Source: Favolaschia claudopus
Lineage: Eukaryota > Basidiomycota > Agaricomycetes > Agaricales > Mycenaceae
DNA: 64,000 nt
NCBI GenBank assembly: GCA_037176885.1
Contig: JAWWNJ010000165.1
Coordinates: 310,001 to 374,000, forward strand
Reading direction: 5' to 3'
Shown here: positions 9,663 through 19,583 of the stretch, piece by piece
Layout of the letters: every line of letters starts with the position of its first letter
Numbering within the stretch: position 1 is the first letter of the stretch
Notes under the pieces: model-generated
Told to the model about the DNA's origin: nothing
Database searches by the model: none
Seen by the model: only the letters and a program-made list of their open reading frames with translations
Program-made: the position numbers and the translations under genes

Positions 9663-10805
9663 GCGGGGAAAGAAGACTCTCTCGCTCAACGCGTGCCAGT
9701 AGCCTTGACATAAGACGAAAATTGTAATCCTGGTTGTTAGTGAAGCGCGTACGGTGAGACCAAAGGTGAAATACTCAACAGTCAAAACCTAACCCAACCA
9801 ACAACAAAACAATCGCCGACCAGCAGCAACCAAATTCCAAATCAATTCCAACCAATAATTCCGACAGTCAAGTTCAACCTTCAATTAATCTCCGTAAGTG
9901 CGCTAGTTCGTGGGGTTCGTGCCGAAGTATATGACAAATGCGAATCCAAAATATGTGATAGTGATAGTGTGGTGTTTCGTATAGATTGTAACAGGCTCAG
10001 ATAGTTAATGTGATGTGTTTCGTAGTAAAGATAGATCCAATGAAGTTCAAGACCAAGCGCAAAACAATTCTCCAAGACCGTTCAATCCGTTCCAGACAAC
10101 CGTAAAATCGCAACAGACAGACAGACAGCAATCAAGTGGGGTCAAAATTCACTACCCTACGATACAATTTCGCTCGCCTTATATACCCCCATTGTTTGTA
10201 CACTACAAATAGATATCAAGTTGAACAAATTCTGAGAGTCATTCACAGTCATCTACTATATTGGTCGATATATCTGTCCCATTTCACCAATATTTTGCTT
10301 CAATCTCCCAATGCGAACACTTTCCTCGCCGTTTCCTCACCTTCTTTTGCCCAAGACTGACTGATTACAAGTCAGTGTATCTTCCCAAGTCATCCTTAAT
10401 TGAGTCAGCCCCAAATGACTCGCTCTGACTCGTGTATGCAGTGTTATTGACCCAATTACAACGGAGACCAGTCATCTCAATCGCGCCCACGTGATCGTGT
10501 TTCCAATCTCCCACGGTTTGATTCCACCTATTCAACTTATCGGTGCGCCTAATTGTTTCCCATTCTGCTTTGACTCATCCTCAACGATGATTCCAAGCAA
10601 CCCTGACTCCAAGAATGACCTCTGATGCAACATCTGTCATCCCGACCGTATTGATAATGAAATTAGCAAAATTTCCTTGCTTTTCCTCCATTTCCCGTGT
10701 GAACGAATCCACCGCTTATCATTAGCGCCGACGATGAGGCGCAGCTAAGTAATTATGAGCAAGATATCATGATATTTGAATGCGAGACCAACCTTGGAAA
10801 AATGA
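9663..10805. other. No recognised gene (probable intron or insertion within the Ulp1-like gene)
   Basis: This 1.1-kb, AT-rich stretch separates the two halves of the proposed Ulp1-like gene. On the minus strand the frame entering from the transposon junction (VRYHFSKV...) stops after about 17 codons, just past a possible GT donor. Nothing in the rest was recognised. Confidence 0.3.
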
Positions 10806-10807
10806 TA

Positions 10808-13800
10808 CTGTAGTATTACGTTCAGTTCGTAAGCCGAAATGAGGTGTGACACCCCTTACGAATTGGACCTTTCGTAAGACAGCCGTGTGACTCAGTGACT
10901 TACGAAAAATTTTCGTAAGCCCGCCATTTGCGCTCCCTGACCGTCGCGACGCCGCCGCCAGTCAGTATGCTGCCTCAAGAGACACGGGAGCTGCTCAAAA
11001 TCCCGCAGAAGCTCCTCGAACAACTTTTTCCATCCTCGACAGCCTCAATACAGGATCTTCTAGCTCATAAGATTCCGTATCAGCGTCCCAGCGCGCACCA
11101 GACCCAGTCCAGCGCCTACCTCCATAAACGCGCCCCAACTCGTCCGGAGGTGGACCCCACAGGCCTCGCCACACCTCCGCCTTCTGTGATTCTCGAAATC
11201 ATCGAGGCATTACAGCTTTCTCCGGAAGAAAAATACACGTCAATTGCCTGCGCGCACATTCCGGGGAATCACGAAACTTACCCTCTCTGGATCCTGTCAT
11301 ACTGGGCTGAACTTGGTGTGCTCCGTAACGCTCGAAAGTCGTGGGATCTGGCCATTAAATCACTAGAAACTCGCATCAATCGCAACTCGTCGGATGTTCT
11401 TGCGGGCAAGATTCTTGACCGCTTGCTAGTTTTACCTTGGGCCTCAGGATTACGAGGATTCGACGAACGCGGCGTCGAGGGTCTGGTTAACTTCTGCACG
11501 CCCAAAGCGTGGTTCCATACAGCTGAAGTCAATCAGATGCTGGAGCTTGTCGACAACGCAAACTTGTCTTCGCGTGGCATCAAGGTTCTCCCCAGTGATT
11601 TCCCTAGGAATCTTGTTCAGCTTCATAGAGATGAAGGTCTGGAATACATTACCGCATCTCGTCATCGTCACCTGCGCCAACTGGGTGAAGATTCTGTCAA
11701 TGGGGTCGTAAATCAAATTGCGACCGTCGCAAATGTCGACGATGATCACTGGGTAGCGCTTGTCATTGACTTTGGGTCAAAAACGGTCCACTACTTCGAC
11801 TCGTTAAACAACCCAATCAACGCAGAGCTGCGGGAAGCTTTCGACTGGTGGATAGATCAGCATCACGCCGCCCAATTTGACTGGCTCTGCGTACCGTGCA
11901 CCCAACAGGGCGACAGCTACAACTGCGGACTTTTTGCAGCTAATCATATCGCCTGCTACATCGACCCCAATCAACATTCACCCATGAACCCGCAGGCGTG
12001 CGATGACGAGCGACTAAAGATGCTAGGAAAAATCCTAGATCGGCACGAGTCAGAGGTCAGTACTTGATATGACAATTGATTTCCACGCTTACCAGCACTA
12101 CAGAGCTTTCAGCACATTGCAAAGGGCTTTACCTTTACCTTTCGCCACGACATTGGCGGTTCTGATGTCGAAATCGTCGGCGATTCGAGATCCGCACCCG
12201 GTAACGTCGGGGCGATCAGTCAGCCTCACAGCACACCCCCCTCCACGCCTCCTCCTTCTCCCAAAGGGACCTCATTCCCATCGCCGATGAAGGGTAAGGT
12301 GAAGCGATCACTCGGTGATCGAGCTGTGGGATCACCGCCCGCGAGTCCGGTCAAAAAAAAGCCAGCAAAGGAAAAGGTTGTTGCGGCGTCGAGACGAGGC
12401 TTACAGGAGATGACTTCTGTGCCGCAAAGTCAACGGGTGGGATTGTTCAAGCTTCTGACGAGGGAGACAGAGGAGCAGAAGCGAGAGAGGGAGGTGAGGG
12501 AGAGAGCGGAGGCGGAAGACAGAGCAGAGCGGCGAGTGCAAGAGGATCTTGAGAAAGCAAGGAAAAAGATCCTTGAGGTGGATGAAAGGCGTGATGGGAA
12601 CAGGGAGCGGAAGCGCGAGGAGAGAAAGCGCAAGTATACTGCCGATGTCGCGGCTGGTATCCGTAATGACGACTTTAGTTTGAAGGTCAAGACGAAAAAA
12701 CGACGGGTGCGTTACCTTCAGATTCGCTTGTTTCTCATTCTCATATCTACAGACCGTGCCTGTAGAGCTTCGAGACGACTCTACCAATGACAACATTGCC
12801 GAGCTGTCTCGTCCTGCTCGTCATATCGAGACACGCTACAAAGAAAAGCACCGGACTCACAATTCCGGGCGCAAACAAGTCCGCGAACGCGCCGAGCGTG
12901 TCTATGTCAATTGGAAGACGCCATTCCTGTTTAAACAGATCCTCATCGCCGGAAAGAAAACGAAGGACGCGGGCGGACTGTCATCGACCGCAATCGTCAA
13001 GTACCTCCAGGCACGAGATCAGGAAACGTTTGCTAAGCTATCCGCTACGACTGTGCAGTCGTGGTTTGAGCGCGGGGAGCTAGGGGTGAAGGTCTGGAAG
13101 CCATCGGTGCTCGAGGCGGCAAAAGTGAATGGGAACACACCGGGGCATAACAAGGGTGGACGAAAAGGAGCTCTGGTGAGTGCGTTAGCTATCGGAACAG
13201 CACGGCAAACTGATGAAAGTTAGTCTGCTTACCCCGAGGTCGTGGAAGAAATCAAGCAACGACTGATCAAGTTGCGCGACGCTGGCGCACCGATAAATCT
13301 CATTTGCGTGCGCGCAATCATCGTTGCTACGGTGCAGAGAATGGCTCCGGAGGTGTTCGAGAAGCGATTCAAAGATGGATCGTACTTCAAAGTCGCCGAC
13401 TCGTACTGCCGAGCCTTTCTGCGCGTAACAATGGAATGGTCAGAGAGAAAGGCGACGAAGGCGGCTCAGCATTTACCGAAGAACTGGGAAGATGTTTGTG
13501 AACGCGCTATCCTGCGACGTGCATATGTCATCAAGAAAGAAGATATTCCTGCGGAGCTTATTGTCAACTCGGACCAAACGGGCGTGATCTATAATCCCGG
13601 CGGTAAACTGACCTGGACTCCACGCGGTTCTACCCAGGTGTCGGTCATTGGCGTCGAAGAGAAGCGGGCGTTTACGGCTCTACTGGCTATCAGCGCATCC
13701 GGGAATTTTTTACCTGTGCAGAACACCTACAAGGGGGTCAAGCCGAAGTCCCTCCCGACTGAGCAAGCTCCACACTATGCGGATTGTGCGGCCGCTATGT

Positions 13801-15047
13801 TTCGACATGTTGTTTCCGGCACGAAGAATCACTGGAACACTCACGGAACTCTCCACGACTTTGTCAATTGCATTCTCGCCCCATACTTCGACGCCGAGAA
13901 GAAGCGTCTCGGATACCCTGCCGATCACAAATCCCTGTGGATTTTGGACGTGTGGTCAGTCCAGCGTTCGAAGGCGTTCCGCGAGTGGATGGCAGACAAG
14001 CACCCCAACATCATTCTCGACTTCATCCCTGGCGGCTGCACCGGCGTATCTCAACCGCTGGATGTAGGAATCAATCGACCTTTCAAACAAGCGCTAAAGA
14101 ACTCGTACCATGCATTCGTTGTCGAGACTCTCATGGATCAGATGGATCGTGGCAAGGATTTGTATTTTGATGATCATGTTGGCCCACTTCGTCAAGCCAG
14201 TGTGGGATGGGTATGGGAGGCGTATTCGCTGTTAAATAACAAAGACATTATCAAGAAGGTATGCGGAATAACTTTTCAAAGCTGTAAACTCACCCGAAAT
14301 AGGCGTTTAGATTGTGCAAAGTCCGGGAGTGGGATCTTTCCTTCGAGTGCCTCACGTCGGTGAAAATTCGCGCGCGGCTGCGTAAAGAAGAAGAAGAAAA
14401 CACTGCTTTCTGGCAGGAACTACAGACGAACTCCAAAGAAAGAATTCATCAAGACCTACCGTCCGACGACGAAGCAGTTGCCGAGGACATCCTTCCGGAA
14501 ATTGAAGCAGAGGAAAATCCGGACGACAGCGAGATTTCGCCACGCGCTGTACTTGCGGATGTGTCGAAGAGGCGGAGAGGACGTGTTGCGAGGAAGGCAG
14601 ATGGTGGCTTGCGCTCGACGACACAAGCTGATGACTTGGACGCCGAAACTGAACCCGCGGAAGAAGCTGAGGGAGGGACGGACGGCGAGAGGGAGACTCG
14701 AGGAAAGAGGAAGACGCGGCCGAACCAGCGATATCTGGGCTGGATACGGCACCTCGATGATGTCGACTCAGATGTTGAAGAGGAGGACTTGGATGACGAG
14801 TTTGTGCCTGACGGCGGCGACGACGAGTAGAGGACAAACAGCGTGTCTACGATCGATGTTGATCCACGGATGTATTTGTTTGACGTGGCGAAACGCCCCG
14901 CAGGGCCGCCGGCGGCGATTTTTCGGCCGCTTTTGAACAGATCTGACCCTTTCGTACGACGCCTGTGTGACGCTGTGACTTACGAATATTTTCGTAGGAT
15001 TTCGGGTCTGTGACCCGTGACCCTACGAACTGAACGTAATACTACAG
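10808..15047 (+). mobile_element. Complete pogo-like DNA transposon (4.24 kb) encoding a Ulp1-transposase fusion
   Basis: Terminal inverted repeats begin CTGTAGTATTACGTTCAGTT at 10808 and match the complement of 15022-15047 over about 26 bp. TA lies on both sides (10806-10807 and 15048-15049). Subterminal stretches on both sides carry TTTCGTAAG/ACTTACGAAA and GTGTGAC words. One five-exon gene fills the interior on the + strand, with no stop or frameshift. Intact TIRs, target site and open gene indicate a young and possibly autonomous copy. MITEs at 26527-26790, 49203-49489 and in the 15373/24204 repeats have related ends. Confidence 0.95.
10967..14830 (+). CDS. Ulp1-like cysteine protease fused to pogo/DDE transposase, ~1225 aa
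   Basis: Five exons, 10967-12055, 12104-12706, 12753-13175, 13224-14258 and 14303-14830, are all in phase 0. They are joined across GT-AG introns of 44-48 bp. The ATG at 10967 is the first in frame. N-terminal domain: a complete Ulp1/C48 set, His in DDDHWVAL (~261), Asp in YFDSL (~278), Gln in CTQQGDSYN (~313) and Cys in YNCGLF (~321). Residues ~400-570 are a highly charged, Arg/Glu-rich coiled coil after a Pro/Ser linker. Then comes a helical DNA-binding region (KQILIAGKKTK...TTVQSWFERG) and a DDE_1-type domain with NSDQTGV (~822), ILDVWSVQRS (~946) and SQPLDVGINRPF (~984), i.e. a DD37D spacing. The tail (~1060-1225) is acidic and ends DDE-rich. The DDE part should bind the TIRs and carry out cut-and-paste at TA; the Ulp1 part could process SUMO-like conjugates or the polyprotein itself (inference). 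Confidence 0.9.
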
Positions 15048-15049
15048 TA

Positions 15050-15373
15050 GCGTACAATCGCACCGCTTTTGAACTGGATACAGACAGAATTGACTCCCGG
15101 CTGGTAAAACGCTTGCTTTGCATCGGCCATAATGGGCTGCATGTCGGCCATTGAGGGGATTTCCTCCCGCGAGGACACAATAGTCTCTGGAATGGTCACC
15201 GGAACGGTCTGGTCCCAATTCCACTTCGAAACACTGCCATCGATCGGGAGGATGCGCGGAAGAAGATCGTCTCGAACGAGACCAACGACCTCTCCCAGCG
15301 TTACATTGGCCATGAACTGGGGAGAGAAACGGGTTTTGGGATGCGGAGCTGAGTAGGCTTCATACGACTCGGA
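15050..15373 (-). pseudogene. Probable N-terminal half of the Ulp1-like host gene
   Basis: The minus-strand frame reads SESYEAYSAPHPKTRF, FMANVTLGEVVGLV, RDDLLPRILP, then KWNWDQTVPVTIPETIV and VNSVCIQFKSGAIVRY, a plausible globular domain. It enters the transposon TIR at 15049. If 10808-15047 and one TA are removed, the frame continues about 17 codons (HFSKVGLAF...) at 10805 before a stop, with a possible intron donor just after FSK. At its 5' side the frame runs into the 15373 repeat, which has displaced the promoter or first codons. Linking it to the Ulp1 domain at 8290-9662 is inference from strand, order and spacing after removal of the elements. Confidence 0.5.
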
Positions 15374-16182
15374 ACCCAACAACGTCGTGGTCCCCGCCCC
15401 CGTTTCAAACACCCAGATATCCTGTACATCACCCACCTCAACAGCTCGCTTCGCTCGCTGTTCGCACGGGCTCGCTCCGCTCGCCCGCAGGCTTCATACG
15501 ACTCGGACATTGTGGGGAAGAGGGAAAAGAGAAAGGGGAGCCAAGCAGCACTTGTGCTTGTATATATGAAATTCACCGTGCAAATTGCGCATGATTTGTT
15601 GGATTTGCAATGCTCAAAGATCAAAGATGGAATTTGACGAGTTTATATAGTATTTGAATCTTGGGCTTCGTACTTGAAGCTACAGACAGAGCGCATTTCA
15701 ATTGACTAGAGACAAGGTGTATAGCAATCTGTGGTCATTGCAAGCAATAGCCAGATAGAGCAAGAAGAATGAGCATCGCGATGGCTCTCGCGAAGAAGTG
15801 ATCGACAGAATTACGTCACGGGTGTCAAATAGAAAAATGCTATTTAGCACCCCGGGTACTCCGCCACCCCGGGGTGCCAAATAGAATTTTGCGTATTTCG
15901 ACCAAGTGTTCACTGGGTGTCACCTGTCACCTACAATGTTCACTGGATAAGGTGTTCAGAGCACATCAAATTACCCTATATGGTAGGCCGGCGAATGCCG
16001 GCCCGGATTTTTTTTTTGACGTTTTTCGTCCATTTTTGGCGAAAAAACCCAAGTGTCACCGTCACCGCAACCAAAAGTGTTCAGTTCACAGGTCCCTGTC
16101 ACCCGTCACCTGAACATTTGGTCGTAATACTACAGTATGTGTAATTCGTCGCAAAGTGGATGACTTTGTGGTGGGAAACGAA
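15373..16182 (+). repeat. Penelope-like element flanking repeat R1, left part
   Basis: Near-identical to 24204-25013 (constant offset 8831). It starts AACCCAACAACGTCGTGG, 14 bp upstream of the position equivalent to the hammerhead cleavage site. It is interrupted at 16182 by the Ngaro element and resumes at 20636. Its minus strand reads spurious small ORFs. Inside it lie a GGCCGGC/GCCGGCC hairpin followed by a run of Ts (15986-16017), an ACCCCGGG hairpin (15847-15885) and a MITE. Confidence 0.95.
15892..16134. mobile_element. MITE with related right TIR inside R1
   Basis: The right end CGTAATACTACAG/TA (16121-16136) is the same as the outer TIR of the Ulp1-transposase element. The left end GTATTTCGACCAAGTGTTCA is an imperfect inverted copy of GTATTACGACCAAATGTTCA from the right end, with its outermost bases mutated. 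GTGTTCA and GTCACC words repeat inside. A second copy lies at 24723-24965, so it was present before the repeat was duplicated. Confidence 0.6.
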
Positions 16183-16630
16183 GGAATGCTGCGAGCTCGT
16201 GCTAAGGGAGGGAGGAAAAAGGATGGTATATTTATGATTGCGGTGAGGGTGATGGTGATGTGACCTCGCAGCGAGCGCTCTGAGGGTGATGTGACCTCGC
16301 AGCGAGCGCTCTCGGGCCGGAACCCAAAGTCGGCGCGAAGCTGCACGAAACTACAAAAACTAAATACGATGTACATGCAATGTAAATGGGAGGTGGGTGG
16401 GAGAACTAAAAAACGAGAGCACGGGCGAAGGAACGCGCCCGGTGGTGGTGGTGGAAGAAAAAGAGGCGATGAGTCACGGTGATGACTCCCACGTGCATTC
16501 CTCCGAGTGTATACACTCACTAGGAATGCTGCGAGCTCGTGCTAAGGGAGGGAGGAAAAAGGATGGTATATTTATGATTGCGGTGAGGGTGATGTGACCT
16601 CGCAGCGAGCGCTCTCGGGCCGGAACCCAG
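16183..16630. repeat. Split direct repeats alpha-beta-alpha' of the Ngaro element
   Basis: Alpha begins GGAATGCTGCGAGCTCGTGC at 16183 and again at 16523. Beta, CTAAAAAACGAGAGCACGGG to GTATACACTCACTA (16406-16522), is repeated at 20513-20635 with a short CAGTGTAC insertion near its end. Alpha contains an extra 36-bp internal duplication (GTGACCTCGCAGCGAGCGCT twice) that alpha' lacks. In the sense of the genes the order is beta'-ORFs-alpha'-beta-alpha, i.e. A1-ORFs-B1-A2-B2. Confidence 0.92.
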
Positions 16631-16716
16631 GAAGACAAGGCAGCCCGAGGGAGGAGGGGTTGCCGGGACAGCGAGGAGGGTGAGCTGAGGCCAAGAGAGC
16701 AAGAAAAGGGGTGCGG

Positions 16717-17670
16717 CTAGAGGGCATCGTCGCCGCGCCAAACCAATCCCGGGGCGACAACCATGGAGGTTGGTTGAATAAGTGGGGGGTCGGAGAGAAG
16801 GCGTTTACTCAACCCCACAATGACATCAGGTGGCGTGTCAATGTATAGTTTGAAGCAGTCAGAAGTCCAACGGCCCAGGCGCTGAATGTCAAGGTCGGAG
16901 AGACCGATGAGTCGAGCCCAAGTGGCAGCGCCACGGCGGAAACTATGGCCCGAATATCCTGACGATGAAATCCCGACATGAGTGAGACAGGCCTTCAAAC
17001 AGTCGATGAAAAGCTTCCGCGAGAAAGCTCCATAGCCTGTACCATCGCGAGTACGCCGGCCCACAAACAGCGGGTCGTCGGGCTTGCCCGGCTTATTAAG
17101 GTGGGCGCGGAGGAGGGTGTAGGCACAGGTGGGCAAGCCAGTTTTTGCGATAGTGATGCGCACCCCAGCGCGGAAGGGGTCGGTTTTTGAGGCCGGGAGG
17201 TCAACGGTGAGGTACTCGTCGTTTTGAATGATGATGTCGCGGCGCTTGAGGTTGAAAGCGCCATCGAAAGAGTCGTAGGTGATCTCGCCGCAGCGAAGAA
17301 AACCTGCGAAGGCCAGGGCGTAGGCAACTCGGAGAGTCTCGGCTAGCTCACGAGAAACACCCCGCGGAAGGGAGATAGGGTTGGAGAGGGAGGCAATAAT
17401 CTGGGCTAGGACGGGCTGCGTAATAGGAAGTCGCTCCTTACGTTCTGCGTCCCCGTACACCCGGCGTATACCGCGAATCACACGCTCGAGAACGCGTGAT
17501 TCAAAGGGGCGGGATTCGTATCCGAGGTCAGTATGGAAGGACTTGAGGGCACCAATGTAGCGCTTGATTGTTTTCGCACTGCAGCCCGGAGGGAGGGATG
17601 CCGCCCATTCGAGAAGGTGGGCTTCTGAGGCGGGGTATGGAGAGGCACCGTCAGCACCGTATTTTCGCAT
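16717..17670 (-). CDS. Ngaro tyrosine recombinase (YR)
   Basis: At least 317 residues from ATG 17670; the same frame stays open upstream (YFLWHGLAASTRGVNQTACNSF) within the RT ORF, so translation may start further up by overlap or frameshifting. An N-terminal helical SAM-like region (TIKRYIGALKSFH) is followed by a catalytic domain. It has Arg in GFLRCGEI, a Lys in LPASKTDPF, the H-x-x-R box HSFRRGAATWA, a Trp in LGRWTSD and the Tyr nucleophile in CFKLYID. All key residues are present, so this copy may be active. It integrates a circular cDNA without target duplication. Confidence 0.94.
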   Translation of the reverse strand: MRKYGADGASPYPASEAHLLEWAASLPPGCSAKTIKRYIGALKSFHTDLGYESRPFESRVLERVIRGIRRVYGDAERKERLPITQPVLAQIIASLSNPISLPRGVSRELAETLRVAYALAFAGFLRCGEITYDSFDGAFNLKRRDIIIQNDEYLTVDLPASKTDPFRAGVRITIAKTGLPTCAYTLLRAHLNKPGKPDDPLFVGRRTRDGTGYGAFSRKLFIDCLKACLTHVGISSSGYSGHSFRRGAATWARLIGLSDLDIQRLGRWTSDCFKLYIDTPPDVIVGLSKRLLSDPPLIQPTSMVVAPGLVWRGDDAL

Positions 17671-19529
17671 GCAGAAAGACTCAAAGGAGTTGCAAGCCGT
17701 CTGGTTGACGCCGCGGGTGGAGGCAGCGAGGCCGTGCCAGAGGAAGTAGGCGACGAGCGGTGGTTGATCGACCCGTTCAGGCCATCCGGCGGGAGGTGGG
17801 GGAAGGGAGTGTGCTGTGAGGCGAAGAATTGAGGTAACAATGGGCGAAGACGTGGCATGTCAAAACGAGAGAGTGCGTCAGCAAGGTAGTTCTGTTCAGA
17901 GAAAACCCACACGCAGGAGATGGAAAAGCCGAAAGATAGCGCAAGAAGGAAGATCTCCCTCAAGAGCGCCTGTGCAGGCACCTCCCGAATAGAACCTCCA
18001 TTTAAGCCAGCCACGCCGCCGGTGTTGTCAACCCGAAGTAAGACCCGGGACCCGGCCCAGGCTGGAGATGCCCAAATACGAAGAGCGTGGAGCACGGCCC
18101 ACAGCTCCTTGAAAAGGATAGACTTTCCCCGGTGCCGCCTGGGTACTCGCATCGCAAAAAAATCGATAGGTGCCTCCCGGGGCCCAAGATGACCGCCAAT
18201 TCCTTTCGAGGAAGACCCACTGGCGTCAGTAAAGATAACCGCGCCCGGGCGGTGAGGATGTAGGGACTGGATACCGTTCCAAGTCGGAAGAAGACGAGCC
18301 CACCATTCCAAATCACGGCGTGCACCTCTCGGGATGCGACGCCGGCCAAAGGATGGGAAATGGGACAGCGCATCGTACACACGACGGATGAAAGCGCGCC
18401 CCGCAGGCAGGACCTTTGTTGCAAACTGCAGAAGGCCAGCAATGGACTGGAGGTCCAAGAGGGTAGCTGACGCTCCGGCTAGAAGGGACTTGAGAGTAGC
18501 CATGGTGCGCTGCAGCTTCTCGGCAGGGAGAGCCACTGTGAAGGCAACAGTGTCGATCTCAATCCCTAGGATAACACCGCGGGTAGATGGAGGAATGTCC
18601 TTCCCTACTTTCCCAACTGGATGGGCAGAGAAACCAGTTGCGTCGCAGATTGCGCGGAAAATTGCACGGTCGCGCTCTGCAAGGTCATACTCGCCTGCTG
18701 CGCGAGCACCAAAGAAGTCGTCGAGGAAGTGGTCAAGGGGGGCGCCCATACGCTCTGAGATCCAGTGCAGGGCCTCCGCAAACAAGTTGAAAGTGAAGGG
18801 TGATGAGCGGGATCCGAATGGTAGGCGAACGTCAATGTAACCAACACCGTCGAAGTAGAAGCCATACAGCAGAGAGTCGTCTGGGCATACTACAATGTGG
18901 CGAAACGCACACCGCAGGTCGATCTTCCAGAGGAGAGCGCCAGGACCAAGTCGGCGGAGGCGGTCAAAGAAGGTGTCAAGCGAGGTGTAGGAGAGTGTCA
19001 CTGCGTCAGAGGAAATGCTATCGTTGATAGACGAGCCACGAGGATAAGAGAGGTGGTGGACAGTGCGCCAACCACCATCGGCTTTGGGGACAGTGCCCAC
19101 AGGTGAGTAAACGACCCGGCGCTGCTCATGAACGGGGAGGGAGTCGACACGGCGAAGCTCACCCAGAGAAAAGTTTGCCAGAATATCTGCAGCGGTTACA
19201 GCGTGCTCGGACGGTGTGGCAGGCAGATTCCGTGAGAAGGGGCGGCCCACTCGGGGGCCGGTGTATCCAATTGACGCACCATAGGTACAGATATTATGTA
19301 GGTGTTGTACGAAGGAGGGATCAGGATAATCCTGAAGTAAGAAAGATAGCATAGCGGGATTAAGGGAGCTAGTAACACGAGGACCGGAGGTAGGGGCAAC
19401 TGGGAATGTGATGTGTGTATTAGGACGGGCAGGGGGAGGAGGCATTAGATGGGCAGAGAGATGAGCAGTATGCAAGAGGGGTGATAGAGAGGGTGGGGTG
19501 CGAGGAGCCGGTGGACGAAGAGGAACCAA
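17478..19529 (-). CDS. Ngaro reverse transcriptase-RNase H
   Basis: 683-residue frame. RT landmarks in order: GTVPKADGGWRTVHHLSYP, WKIDLRCAFRHI (motif A Asp), LPFGSRSSPFTFN (motif B), HFLDDFFG (motif C, LDD), VILGIEID. RNase H follows: VIFTDAS (Asp), FKELWAV (Glu), LRVDNTGG (Asp) and YLADALSRF. The C-terminal ~100 residues are Ser/Pro-rich and overlap the YR gene in another frame, so the biological end is probably earlier. It copies element RNA into cDNA. It starts about 55 bp beyond the gag stop and shares its strand. Confidence 0.95.
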   Translation of the reverse strand: MVPLRPPAPRTPPSLSPLLHTAHLSAHLMPPPPARPNTHITFPVAPTSGPRVTSSLNPAMLSFLLQDYPDPSFVQHLHNICTYGASIGYTGPRVGRPFSRNLPATPSEHAVTAADILANFSLGELRRVDSLPVHEQRRVVYSPVGTVPKADGGWRTVHHLSYPRGSSINDSISSDAVTLSYTSLDTFFDRLRRLGPGALLWKIDLRCAFRHIVVCPDDSLLYGFYFDGVGYIDVRLPFGSRSSPFTFNLFAEALHWISERMGAPLDHFLDDFFGARAAGEYDLAERDRAIFRAICDATGFSAHPVGKVGKDIPPSTRGVILGIEIDTVAFTVALPAEKLQRTMATLKSLLAGASATLLDLQSIAGLLQFATKVLPAGRAFIRRVYDALSHFPSFGRRRIPRGARRDLEWWARLLPTWNGIQSLHPHRPGAVIFTDASGSSSKGIGGHLGPREAPIDFFAMRVPRRHRGKSILFKELWAVLHALRIWASPAWAGSRVLLRVDNTGGVAGLNGGSIREVPAQALLREIFLLALSFGFSISCVWVFSEQNYLADALSRFDMPRLRPLLPQFFASQHTPFPHLPPDGLNGSINHRSSPTSSGTASLPPPAASTRRLATPLSLSACENTVLTVPLHTPPQKPTFSNGRHPSLRAAVRKQSSATLVPSSPSILTSDTNPAPLNHAFSSV

Positions 19530-19583
19530 AGGGTTGGTCGGAGTGGGGCAGAGGCTGGACTCGGTCAGCGTGCCCCAAACATC

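Noticed and set aside
13209..13225. Second hammerhead core (CTGATGA)
   Set aside because: The stem II and GAAA core do not follow; the same is true for CTGATGA at 48024 and on the minus strand near 33480.
15301..15624. Minus-strand gene beginning MIFEHCKSN and including MSESYEA, also in R2
   Set aside because: The frame crosses the PLE repeat edge and encodes Arg/Ser-rich low-complexity sequence; it is the antisense of the repeat.
18334..18840. + strand frames opposite the Ngaro RT
   Set aside because: Antisense shadows of the RT-RNase H gene in GC-rich sequence.
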